NCBI RefSeq assembly: GCF_963677195.1
Contig: NZ_OY781918.1
Location: 3,336,923 to 3,400,922, forward strand
Reading direction: 5' to 3'
Length of the DNA: 64,000 nucleotides
DNA from: an uncultured Marinifilum sp.
Lineage (GTDB): Bacteria; Bacteroidota; Bacteroidia; Bacteroidales; Marinifilaceae
The notes beneath the pieces are model-generated. The model saw only the letters and a list, made by a program, of their open reading frames with translations, made no database searches and was not told the origin of the DNA. The number at the start of each line of letters is the position of its first letter. The first letter of the stretch is position 1. The position numbers and the translations under genes are program-made. This document shows positions 1 to 8,663 of the stretch, piece after piece.

Positions 1-1241
1 TCCGATAAAAATCGAACATTGATTTTGCCTTCTGTTAAAGCCATTAAGTAGGCTTTATTCCGAGCTATTCCTCTTACAAGTACTCTAAAAGTTTTTCCAA
101 GCATTTGTTCGTTATGGTTTCTGGAATGTACTTTTAAGTCTTCGGTTAATTGTTGGTGTCTTTGTTTTTTTATATCCAGACTAACATTATCGAACCATCT
201 GTGACTAAGTGCACCAGGTCTTGGTGAATACATAGCTATATAGGCCATATTATATTTGAACTCGGCCATAGCTTTTCTTGTATTTTCGAACTGCTCATTA
301 CTTTCACCAGTAAAACCAACTATAATATCGGTAAATAGAGTTGCTTCAGGTATTAATTTTTTAATAGTCTTAACAATTTGTCTATACTTTTCCATACCGT
401 GCTTGCGGTTCATGTGAATCAAAACTTTATCATCACCTGATTGAATTGGTAAATGAATTTGTTTTGCTAAACACTTATAATCAGCGATTACTTGAATTAC
501 TTCATCGGTCATATCTCTAGGATGTGGGGAAGTAAAATAGATCCAAAATTCTCTATCTAATCGTTTGCCCAATTCACCAATCATTCTTAATAATTGAGGG
601 AAATCGACTTCATTTCCATTTTTATCGAGTCCGTAAGAGTTAACATTTTGCCCAAGTAAGCTTATGGATTTATACCCTTTATTTACTAAACTTTCTATTT
701 CCTTTACAATTTCAGCAGAGGGCCGAGATATTTCTCGCCCTCTGGTGTACGGAACAGCACAGAATGAACAAAATTTATCACAACCATTTTGTATGGGTAT
801 AAAAGCCTCAAAATTAGAAGTGTAGTTTGGTTTAACATTCCAAAATTCAGAGATGTTTTCATTTTGAGAGTCGAACCCTTGCTGTAAACCAATAGGCGTA
901 GCCATACCATATTGCTGAATCATCTCAGGTAGGTTTGGCAAGTCTTTCATTTGGAATAAAATATCGAATAATTTTAAAAATTTTTCCAAGTCGGATGGTA
1001 AAACACAGCCAGAAACAAACGTTAATAAGTTACGTTTATTTTTCCATTTATTCCATTTATGGATTTTGGAATATACCTTATCTATGGCTTTTTGCCGAAC
1101 AGAACAAGCTAAAATTCCAATTAAATTTGCCTCTTCTTCTTGGTCGGTCCATTGATAGCCCATTTTTTCAATAACAGACCTAACACGCTCACCATCGGAG
1201 GCATTCATTTGGCATCCTAATGCAACTAAATGATATTTCAT
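1..1241 (-). CDS. MiaB-type tRNA methylthiotransferase, 3' end cut by window edge
   Basis: Radical SAM enzyme expected to add a methylthio group to modified A37 of tRNA. The reading frame is open from the ATG at 1241 to the window edge (413 codons), so the C-terminus is missing. The N-terminal UPF0004 domain supplies Cys10, Cys46 and Cys79 for the auxiliary cluster. The radical SAM motif CDKFCSFC has its cysteines at 154, 158 and 161 and is followed by PYTRGRE, which is typical of MiaB. The start of a TRAM-like region is visible at the edge. The N-terminus (LGCQMNASDGER, then ACSVRQKAIDKVY) differs from the usual ETYGCQMN form of MiaB, so this may be a second MiaB paralogue. The frameshifted reductase lies 18 bp upstream in the same orientation. 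Confidence 0.85.
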   Translation of the reverse strand, partial: MKYHLVALGCQMNASDGERVRSVIEKMGYQWTDQEEEANLIGILACSVRQKAIDKVYSKIHKWNKWKNKRNLLTFVSGCVLPSDLEKFLKLFDILFQMKDLPNLPEMIQQYGMATPIGLQQGFDSQNENISEFWNVKPNYTSNFEAFIPIQNGCDKFCSFCAVPYTRGREISRPSAEIVKEIESLVNKGYKSISLLGQNVNSYGLDKNGNEVDFPQLLRMIGELGKRLDREFWIYFTSPHPRDMTDEVIQVIADYKCLAKQIHLPIQSGDDKVLIHMNRKHGMEKYRQIVKTIKKLIPEATLFTDIIVGFTGESNEQFENTRKAMAEFKYNMAYIAMYSPRPGALSHRWFDNVSLDIKKQRHQQLTEDLKVHSRNHNEQMLGKTFRVLVRGIARNKAYLMALTEGKINVRFLS

Positions 1242-1259
1242 ATAAAAATAGTTGTGATT

Positions 1260-1905
1260 TTAAAAGTATACTTCTGTATGTATTGGACCTAATGTAATTC
1301 CTTGTTTTTCAAGAATATCATAGGCTTCGTAAATCATGTGGCAGTTGCCACATAAATAGCAAATTGTATCCGAAGAAACAGGATTTTGTTTTAGATATTC
1401 GGTAACTCTTCCATGAAAATTACCTGTCTCTTCGCGAGAAGTGCACAGATACATAATTTCCATTTTTATATTCATCACGATCATAAGCTTCATTTTCTTT
1501 TCTAACACCATGAATTAGAGTATAATTTAAATTAGGATGTGTTGCTATGAAACTATGAATTGGTGATATGCCAGTTCCTGTAGCTATAAACAAGAATTTT
1601 CTAGTTTCTAATTCATTTTCTTGCAAAGAGAAATGCCCAAAAGGGCCATCAATATCAAGAAAATCTCCAGGTTTACATTTTTTCAGTTTCTTAGAAACTA
1701 ATCCTTCATCAATTTCTTTTATTAGAACTTTAAGGTACTTATCATTTTCCGAACTATAAATTGAATACTCTCTTCTATCAATACTACCTGGAAATCCTAT
1801 AGTAATATACTGACCAGTTTTAAATATAAAATCTTTTTTTTCCATCTGAATAACATAAGTAGATGGAGTTAGATTTCGGATTGTAATAATTTTATGCGAT
1901 CTCAT
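1260..1905 (-). pseudogene. Ferredoxin-NADP reductase-like flavoprotein, frameshifted
   Basis: FAD/NAD(P)-binding reductase of the FNR fold. The first frame runs from the ATG at 1905 and carries the FAD motif RREYSIYSS, the phosphate loop GPFGHFSL and the nucleotide motif GTGISP, then ends after YKNGNYVS in a short wrong-frame tail at 1420. The rest of the protein (CTSREETGNFHGRVTEYL, then ICYLCGNCHMIYEAYDIL) continues in another frame to 1260. Removing one base near 1446-1450 restores a protein of about 214 residues, a normal length for this family. Both halves are well preserved, so this is either a recent 1-bp insertion or a sequencing error. The enzyme would move electrons between NADPH and ferredoxin or flavodoxin. 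Confidence 0.8.
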
Positions 1906-3055
1906 AATTGTTTTAGATTTTATGCAGAAATGATTTTAATATAAATATCACTATATGGAATCATTTTAAATAATTACATGCAAAACAAAATAAAATAGGC
2001 GAGAACAACAAACAGTAACGGATCTTTTTCTCTTGTTTATATAAAATTTCAATAAATTGCTTAAATTCTCGAAAAACACTATAATTTTTCTAAACTGTTA
2101 ATATTTAAACATTAAAGGATAATAGCGCTATGCGCTGTATATTAGAGCATTGCCCCAATATTAATATACTTTAAACTTATTGACAATTTGATATTTATTC
2201 AAAATATGTATCCTAGTAAGGAATATTGTAAGGATTTTGTGTTAAAATAATAATAAAACTAAAATTTTAATCAGTTGAGCAGAATGAGATTTTTATATCA
2301 ACTAAATTAATAGTTCTCAAAAAAATTATTTGTATCAAGTGATCTTCTGAAAAAACAAGAATTTTTAAAATGGGGTAGTGGGAAATGAATTTAAGAAATA
2401 GTGATAAAACAGATTGATTTAACTTTTAAAAATAAATGGACTTTTTGATCGATAATAATTCGGAATTAATTGGAGAAGAAAAATTTCACGATTTTGAAAT
2501 TCCAAAACTTATTAAAATGTAGTTCCATTTTTAAGTATTGATCTTGTACTAAAAATTACAAGGCATGATTTTCTTTCTACAAATTTGTTAATTATAAATT
2601 TATCGTAATTAGGATTGTATTACAACTAGTTTTTAATAGCTAAATAAAGATTAGCGAAACGAATGGATAAGATGTAATTTTTCTTGCTAGAAAATTCAAT
2701 TTCAATAATTTCATTTTAACTTAAAATCAAAAAAACATGGTCTAAAATAGTATCAGCTTTAGCTTATTAAGCTGTATTTGAGATTACTATATGTAGTTAT
2801 CTAAAGTGGAAATATAAATATGTTTTGTAATAAACTTAATTTTAAAATCAATGACTTTTTTAATTATACTCACGAACAAAATAGCAGACAGAGAATTGGT
2901 TTTAGTTACAAAAATTTTTGTCAAGCATCTAATATCAGGTATTTTATGAATTCTAATTTAAGATGATTTTTAAATTCCGAATTAAACTTGAGGAAACAGC
3001 TTTTTACTCAGTATGTTTCCTAAAGTTATCAATGTTTGTTGCAAAGTAGCTTGCA
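1906..3055. other. AT-rich gap with no recognisable gene
   Basis: About 1.15 kb of very AT-rich sequence with frequent stops in all frames. The longest item noticed is a 28-codon ATG frame at 2436-2522 on the plus strand, which resembles nothing I know. A short GC-rich hairpin (AGCGC, loop TAT, GCGCT) sits at 2124-2136. A weak inverted repeat, AGGAAACA/TGTTTCCT, sits at 2991-3021 just after bioG and lacks a good T tail. No RNA gene was seen. Confidence 0.6.
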
Positions 3056-3736
3056 TTATTTATCTCTTGTTAAATCTTCAATGATTTCATCCCATAATTC
3101 CCAATTATTAAAACAATAATGAGGAACGTTTCTTTCAATTAGTTTAAGTGAGTTAGTCCAAGCATTCTTCTGATTTTCAGGAGGAAAAATAATATCTTTT
3201 TTACCAATAAATGCTATATTAAATATGTTCCAGCTTATGTGATGACTACTTATAATACTTTGTAAAGTAATTAGTTCTTCTTTTTGTTCTTCCAATTCTC
3301 TTTTTGGTAAATTGTCCTGAAATTGAATGTAGCTATTTCTACCGCCGTACATTCTCGACCAAAATTTTTCATGGTTTTCTTCATTCAAATTATCTACTAT
3401 TTCTTGAAAAACAGATTCAGGAATTCCTTTTGAATTGTTAATAGGAGATAAGCTACCATTAATTGCAATTTTATTGGTAAAAAGATCTTTATAATAATCG
3501 AGTACCATATTTCCAACATAAACTCCAATTGACCATGCAATTAAACTTACTTCTTCGTAATTTGAAAACAGTAGTTCTACTTCTTTTGGTAAAAGTATAT
3601 CTTTATAATCGTAGCACATTATAACATCGTAAGAATCCGATTTTAAGGCATTTAAAATTCTTTCGTCACAAGCCCAGCCATTCATAAAAAGAATGCATTT
3701 ATCCTTGTTGTTTTTGTAAATCCATTTAGTTTTCAT
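3056..3736 (-). CDS. bioG: Pimeloyl-ACP methyl ester esterase BioG (DUF452)
   Basis: Alpha/beta hydrolase of the DUF452/BioG family, which removes the methyl group from pimeloyl-ACP methyl ester to release pimeloyl-ACP for biotin ring assembly. Visible signs are the N-terminal FMNGWACDE, the nucleophile elbow IAWSIGV with Ser69, and the C-terminal NVPHYCFNNW containing the likely catalytic His. At 226 residues it has the family's usual length. Its ATG overlaps the end of bioF by 11 bp, so the two are probably translationally coupled. BioC, BioD, BioA and BioB are not in the window; the downstream side is an empty gap. Confidence 0.85.
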   Translation of the reverse strand: MKTKWIYKNNKDKCILFMNGWACDERILNALKSDSYDVIMCYDYKDILLPKEVELLFSNYEEVSLIAWSIGVYVGNMVLDYYKDLFTNKIAINGSLSPINNSKGIPESVFQEIVDNLNEENHEKFWSRMYGGRNSYIQFQDNLPKRELEEQKEELITLQSIISSHHISWNIFNIAFIGKKDIIFPPENQKNAWTNSLKLIERNVPHYCFNNWELWDEIIEDLTRDK

Positions 3737-4850
3737 TGCAATAGTTTTTAATCAGTACAGGTAAATCTTTTATATCATCCCAATCCATATCGGCACAAAC
3801 CGATAATCTTAATCTAGCCGATCCTTTAGGCACAGCTGGTGGTCGTATAGGAAGGGCTAAATATCCTTTTTCCTGAAGATATTCAGCTAAATTTACACAT
3901 TTTTGACTGTCTCCAATTAGTATTGGTACGATATTCGAGTTGCCATTCGTTTCAATGCCAAGTTCTTTTAGATTTTTACGTAATTTATCCGATAAAGCAA
4001 TTAAATGTTCACGTTCCATTTTCATTTTAACAATGGTTCGCAACATAATATAATTCCAACTAATTACAATTGGTGGTAATGCAGTTGTAAAAATAAGGGA
4101 TCTCATTTTATTAATGAGGTATTCTTTTATTATCGAATCGCAAATAACAAATGCACCTATCGAATTCATTGCTTTTCCAAAGGTTCCAATTAGCAAATCT
4201 ATTTCAAGTATGCAATTTTTTTCTTCAGCTAAACCCAGGCCTTTTTCGCCTCTTACTCCTAAGGCATGGGCTTCATCAATATATAAAAAGCAGTTAAATT
4301 CCTTTTTAATTTCAATTAATTGATAAATATTGGCATCATCACCATCCATGCTGAATACAGATTCGCTAACAATAAAAACGCGTTCGTATTTATTTCTCTT
4401 AGTTTTAAGTATTTGCTTTAAACTACTATAATCTTTGTGTTTAAATCTTATATAATCAGCACTCGAGAGTCGTATTCCATCGATAATACTTGCGTGATTT
4501 TGTTTATCGCACAAAATTAAATCTCCTTTCGAAGCTAAAGCTGATAAAATACCAATATTAGCATGATAGCCAGAATTAAAAAACAAGGACGCTCGACCAT
4601 AAAGGTTCTCTAATTCGTTTTCTAACAAGTAATATTCCTTAAAATTACCAGTTAAAAGGCGAGAGGAGCCAGAACCAAATGAATTACCCTTAGGGCGCGG
4701 TATATTTTTTTTGCTAACTCCAAGATAATCATTCGACGATAAATTTACTTTTATGTCGTTTGTAGATATCTTTTTTAAGCTTCTTAAATTACCTGCTTCA
4801 TTCAATTTATCTAACTCTAGCTTATATTTTTCTAAATAATCATTCATCAT
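3726..4850 (-). CDS. bioF: 8-amino-7-oxononanoate synthase BioF
   Basis: PLP-dependent alpha-oxoamine synthase that condenses pimeloyl-ACP with L-alanine in the first committed step of biotin ring assembly. Motifs in order are SSNDYLGVS, GSGSSRLLTGN, DEAHALGVRG, the PLP-lysine segment GTFGKAMNSIG, and the C-terminal IRPPAVPKGSARLRLS. The open frame extends upstream to a TTG at 4868. I take the first ATG at 4850 (374 residues); an adjacent ATG at 4847 is equally possible. It overlaps bioG, which supplies the pimeloyl-ACP substrate, so the pair forms a biotin operon. Confidence 0.93.
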   Translation of the reverse strand: MMNDYLEKYKLELDKLNEAGNLRSLKKISTNDIKVNLSSNDYLGVSKKNIPRPKGNSFGSGSSRLLTGNFKEYYLLENELENLYGRASLFFNSGYHANIGILSALASKGDLILCDKQNHASIIDGIRLSSADYIRFKHKDYSSLKQILKTKRNKYERVFIVSESVFSMDGDDANIYQLIEIKKEFNCFLYIDEAHALGVRGEKGLGLAEEKNCILEIDLLIGTFGKAMNSIGAFVICDSIIKEYLINKMRSLIFTTALPPIVISWNYIMLRTIVKMKMEREHLIALSDKLRKNLKELGIETNGNSNIVPILIGDSQKCVNLAEYLQEKGYLALPIRPPAVPKGSARLRLSVCADMDWDDIKDLPVLIKNYCNEN

Positions 4851-5984
4851 TAAAACATTACCTTTCAACTATTTTTTAATACTTTTTGTATAATAAAATT
4901 AAGCATTCATCATTGGTTATATTTGTAAAATTAAGCTAGAGTATTCTTCTTAAAGACTTTACCTTAGCTCTAATATCGACTAATATTTTTAGCATAAAAG
5001 ATATATTAACATATTCTTAATTTCAAGTATTTCGAAAGTATTTAAAATTCAAATATTTTAAATATTATTAAAACACAAAACATAGCTTAATTGCTCTTTT
5101 ATAGTGTTTTCGATTTACATGATGTTTTTTTTATTTGATCTCTATAGTTGATAAATACTGGTAGTACGTAAGCTATAGGATCTTTATAATAATTAGATTA
5201 TGACAAAAATATTCTGATAAATTGCTAGAGATACAATCATTAACTTTTCTAATATAAGATAGCTGTAAATGAAATAGATTCATTATCATTACTCTGCCGA
5301 CGAGTATAAATTTTAGCTGAATATAAGTGTATTCGCATGTATATGATCTGCATATTTTATCAAAACAAGTTTATATTTCATCAAATATTAATAAATATCA
5401 TATTTATTGCAAATTGTTTGTAATTGATTTTAGTATTTATAATAGTTATATTTCATTTTTTAGCTCCCTTAACTATCGACTCCAAACTTACTATTATTAA
5501 TTTTTCATGTTTTGTTTCAATTCTATTTTCTGCTGAATTAATAGGATTTAAATATCAATATTCATCAAATTTATTTGTTGAATAATTGTGAAAAAATGAA
5601 AGACTAAGCTCTTTTAGAAAAAAGATATTAAACCTATACTGCAAGAGAATCAAAAATGCAGTAATAACTTTTACTAAAATATGATTGTGTATCAATTATC
5701 TTCTTTAAACAATGTATTATTCATAAGTTTATTTTACCAATTATTGTTTATTATTTAAATCGAAATAGTTCATAAATCTAGAATTTATTCAGTTAAAATT
5801 ATTGTACTTACTGATTTTTTAAAGCATCTTAATCCAGTAAATGTTATTAGCTAGTTAAAAGTGGATGTTTAAGCAATTATTTAAAATATTTTCCATTAAT
5901 TTGGCTCGCATTCAAAAAAAAGTAGAATTGAAAATAGATTGTTTACCTAGGATTTTGCTAAAAATAAATTCAAAATTAAAACGA
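4851..5984. other. AT-rich gap with no recognisable gene
   Basis: About 1.1 kb between divergent bioF and the thioredoxin-like gene. It is extremely AT-rich, with no frame resembling a gene apart from the upstream extension of the thioredoxin frame (5865-5984), whose lysine-rich translation looks untranslated. It presumably contains the promoters of both flanking genes, but I could not pick out a convincing pair of elements. No RNA gene or repeat was seen. Confidence 0.55.
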
Positions 5985-6470
5985 ATGAAAATATTAAGAA
6001 CAGCAACACTTATTAGCATATTTTTACTATTTTTTTTAGCTGCAAATGCTCAAAAAATTTATAATCCGAATGCTAATGCCAAAAAGGATATTGAAAATGC
6101 AATTTCTAAAGCTAAAAAAGAGGGAAAACATGTTTTAATTCAGGTAGGTGGAAACTGGTGTCCGTGGTGTATTAAAATGCATAATTATTTGGAAACAGAA
6201 CAAGAAATAAATAAGCTCTTAAAGAATAATTACGTGTTTTTAGAAGTAAATTATAGTAAAGAAAATAAAAACAAGGAAGTACTTAAAGCTTTGGGGTATC
6301 CACAGCGATTTGGCTTTCCAGTAATGGTAGTGCTTAATTCTCAAGGAAAAAGATTACATACTCAGAATACTGGGAATCTTGAAAAGGATAAAGCTTATGA
6401 TACAAGAAAAGTGAAATCTTTTCTCTACAATTGGCGTCCAGATGCTCTTAATCCTGCTCATTACAGGTAA
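5985..6470 (+). CDS. Secreted thioredoxin-family protein with WCPWC motif
   Basis: Periplasmic thioredoxin-fold protein of 161 residues. The open frame begins at 5865, but the ATG at 5985 starts a good signal peptide (MKILRTATLISIFLLFFLAANAQ) with predicted cleavage after the AxA-like NAQ, so I choose that start. The redox motif WCPWC (Cys59, Cys62) is followed by IKMHNYLE, as in the Thioredoxin_7/DUF255-like group, and a cis-proline-type segment FGFPVMVVL. It probably reduces or isomerises disulfides in envelope proteins; the partner is unknown. It stands alone between an AT-rich gap and slyD. Confidence 0.8.
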   Translation: MKILRTATLISIFLLFFLAANAQKIYNPNANAKKDIENAISKAKKEGKHVLIQVGGNWCPWCIKMHNYLETEQEINKLLKNNYVFLEVNYSKENKNKEVLKALGYPQRFGFPVMVVLNSQGKRLHTQNTGNLEKDKAYDTRKVKSFLYNWRPDALNPAHYR

Positions 6471-6513
6471 AACTTTAATTGTTGTTAAATTTAGACCAAG
6501 AATTCTGATTTAA

Positions 6514-6544
6514 TTTGTATAAAGAAATAAATGTATTTTCTTTG
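6514..6544 (+). promoter_or_regulatory. Candidate promoter of slyD
   Basis: TTTG at 6514-6517, a 19-nt spacer, then TTtcTTTG ending at 6544. This matches the Bacteroidota vegetative consensus TTTG / TAnnTTTG with one mismatch, about 48 nt before the slyD ATG. Confidence 0.5.
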
Positions 6545-6592
6545 TAGCCAATTGTTATTCGAAAGAAAAATTAATACTAAAAATAAAATATT

Positions 6593-7132
6593 ATGACTAT
6601 TTCAAAAGATAAGGTAGTTTCTGTTATTTATGAACTAAAAACTGATCCTACAGGTGAAATTATTGAGAAAGCTGTAACTGAAACTCCACTAACATTTTTA
6701 TGTGGAGCAGGTCAAATGTTAGAGAAATTTGAAGCTAATCTTATGGGACTAAAAGTAGGAGATGCTTTTGATTTTAAATTGGAAACAGCAGAAGCTTATG
6801 GTGAGGCTTCAGAACAAGCAGTTATCGAATTGCCTAAGAATATTTTTGAAGTTAATGGTGAGTTTGATACAGAGGTAATTAAAGAAGGTAACGTTGTTCC
6901 TATGCAAGATAGTGCAGGACGTAGAATGAACGGTATTGTTTTAGAAATTGCTGACGAGACTGTAAAAATGGATTTTAATCACCCATTAGCAGGAGATGAT
7001 CTTTTCTTTAAAGGAGAAGTTATTGAAGTTAGAGAAGCAACAGAAGAAGAAATGAAAGCTGCTTATGCACCACAAGGTGGTTGTGACAGTGGAAGTTGTG
7101 ATAGCGGAAGCTGTGGAAGTTGTTCTTGCTAA
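6593..7132 (+). CDS. slyD: SlyD-type FKBP peptidyl-prolyl isomerase with Cys-rich tail
   Basis: FKBP-family prolyl isomerase and chaperone of 179 residues. The FKBP domain (about 1-70 and 120-145) is interrupted by the insert-in-flap chaperone domain (about 70-120), as in SlyD; AYGEASEQAVIELPKNIF and FNHPLAGDDLFFKGEV are diagnostic. Enterobacterial SlyD ends in a His/Cys-rich nickel-binding tail, whereas here the last 18 residues are Gly/Ser/Asp/Cys with five cysteines and no histidine, suggesting a thiolate metal site. It is a single-gene unit with its own candidate promoter and terminator. Confidence 0.93.
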   Translation: MTISKDKVVSVIYELKTDPTGEIIEKAVTETPLTFLCGAGQMLEKFEANLMGLKVGDAFDFKLETAEAYGEASEQAVIELPKNIFEVNGEFDTEVIKEGNVVPMQDSAGRRMNGIVLEIADETVKMDFNHPLAGDDLFFKGEVIEVREATEEEMKAAYAPQGGCDSGSCDSGSCGSCSC

Positions 7133-7153
7133 TTTTATCGCGATAAAATATTT

Positions 7154-7184
7154 AAAACCCGAAAGTCATTAGCTTTCGGGTTTT
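7154..7184 (+). terminator. Intrinsic terminator of slyD
   Basis: Perfect 12-bp stem AAAACCCGAAAG / CTTTCGGGTTTT (7154-7165 and 7173-7184) with a 7-nt loop, followed by T-rich sequence. Confidence 0.93.
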
Positions 7185-7212
7185 GTTTATTTATTCCTTA
7201 AAACTATCTTTA
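7182..7212 (+). promoter_or_regulatory. Candidate promoter of the symporter gene
   Basis: TTTG at 7182-7185, a 19-nt spacer, then TAtcTTTA at 7205-7212, one mismatch from TAnnTTTG. It overlaps the end of the slyD terminator and places transcription start about 20 nt before the ATG at 7240. Confidence 0.45.
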
Positions 7213-7239
7213 AAAGATCTATTAAAAAATACGAAGACT

Positions 7240-8538
7240 ATGTGGAAACGATTACCTCTTTATGTGAAGATTCTAATTGGAATGGGATTGGGAATTATAG
7301 CTGGAATGTTAGCTGTTTATTTTAATTTCACAAAATTTACCAACGATTGGATTAAACCATGGGGTAGTATTTTTCTTAATTTATTAAAATTAATTGCTGT
7401 TCCATTAATTTTTGTATCTCTGGTTAAAGGAATATCCAGTCTTTCGAGTATTTCTAAACTTTCGCGCATTGGCCTAAAAACCATATCTTTATATGTAATC
7501 TCTACCATTATTGCAGTAAGTTTTGGTTTATTGTTGGTGAATAATTTCGAACCAGGTAATACTTTTCCCGATCACAAAAAAGTTGAACTGCAAGAGCGAT
7601 TTGGATCTACGATTACTGTCAAAAAAGATCAGGCTAATAATCTAAAAGAGGAATCTCCATTACAATTTATTGTAGATATTGTTCCAGATAATTTTTTTAA
7701 AGCGGCAACCGATAATTCAAAAATGCTTCAGGTAATATTCTTTGCAATTTTGTTTGGCATAGCTATGGTTGTACTAGAAGATAAAAAAGTAAAAGTTGTA
7801 AGAGATTTTTTTAATGGTATTGATGCCATAGTTCTTAAAATAATAGATATTATTATGCTGTTTGCACCCTATGGTGTATTTGCATTAATAGCAGGTTTAA
7901 TTGTTGATTTTTCTGGTGATATTGATTTATTTACAGCTTTAGCATATTATGCTGTTACTGTTATTGGTGGATTATTAATCATGATTTTCGTGATATATCC
8001 TTTACTGTTGAAAATTTTTACTCCCATAAAATATACCGATTTTTATAAAGCTATTTCACCAGCCCAGCTTTTGGCATTTTCTACCAGTTCCAGCGCAGCA
8101 ACACTTCCTGTAACAATGGAATGCGTTGAAAATAAAATGGGAGTTTCTAACGAAGTGGCCAGTTTTGTATTGCCAGTCGGGGTAACCATTAATATGGATG
8201 GAACAAGTTGTTACCAAGCAATTGCAGCAGTTTTTATAGCTCAAGTTTTTGGTGTAAATCTGGATTTATACGATCAATTAATAATTGTTGTAACAGCAAC
8301 GCTAGCTTCCATAGGTACTCCTGGTGTTCCCGGTGGTAGTATTGTTATGCTCATTATTGTACTAACATCTGTGGGCATTCCAATCGAAGGACTTGCATTA
8401 ATATTAGGAATCGACAGACCCTTAGATATGCTACGAACAGTTGTTAACGTTACTGGCGATGCTACTGTATCGACAATTGTAGCTAAAACCGAAGGTAAAT
8501 TGAATTATAATCCAAAAATTATTACAAAAAATATTTAG
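7240..8538 (+). CDS. Dicarboxylate/amino acid:cation symporter (DAACS family)
   Basis: Sodium- or proton-coupled importer of glutamate, aspartate or C4-dicarboxylates in the inner membrane, 432 residues. Family signatures are the serine-rich hairpin FSTSSSAATLPVTME, the NMDGT motif, GTPGVPGG of the second hairpin, and the substrate/cation segment DRPLDMLRTVVNVTGD. An upstream in-frame start at 7183 lies inside the slyD terminator, so the ATG at 7240 (MWKRLPLYVKIL) is preferred. A loop insertion of about 45 residues (around NFEPGNTFPDHKK) follows the third membrane segment. The substrate cannot be assigned from sequence alone. Confidence 0.93.
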   Translation: MWKRLPLYVKILIGMGLGIIAGMLAVYFNFTKFTNDWIKPWGSIFLNLLKLIAVPLIFVSLVKGISSLSSISKLSRIGLKTISLYVISTIIAVSFGLLLVNNFEPGNTFPDHKKVELQERFGSTITVKKDQANNLKEESPLQFIVDIVPDNFFKAATDNSKMLQVIFFAILFGIAMVVLEDKKVKVVRDFFNGIDAIVLKIIDIIMLFAPYGVFALIAGLIVDFSGDIDLFTALAYYAVTVIGGLLIMIFVIYPLLLKIFTPIKYTDFYKAISPAQLLAFSTSSSAATLPVTMECVENKMGVSNEVASFVLPVGVTINMDGTSCYQAIAAVFIAQVFGVNLDLYDQLIIVVTATLASIGTPGVPGGSIVMLIIVLTSVGIPIEGLALILGIDRPLDMLRTVVNVTGDATVSTIVAKTEGKLNYNPKIITKNI

Positions 8539-8663
8539 GGCTAAAACTACTATAAATATTAGGATGTAGAGTCTAGAATTTTATTTTGTCTAATTTTTTT
8601 TCAATTTTCATGAACAAAAGTTATTCGAGTTTGTTTCCTGTTTGAACCATAAAAAATAAAGTT

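Noticed and set aside
2124..2136. GC-rich hairpin in an AT-rich gap
   Set aside because: The stem is only 5 bp with no T tail or gene nearby; I cannot assign a role.
2436..2522. 28-codon ORF in the bio gap
   Set aside because: It is isolated, short, and has neither promoter nor family resemblance, so it is indistinguishable from chance.
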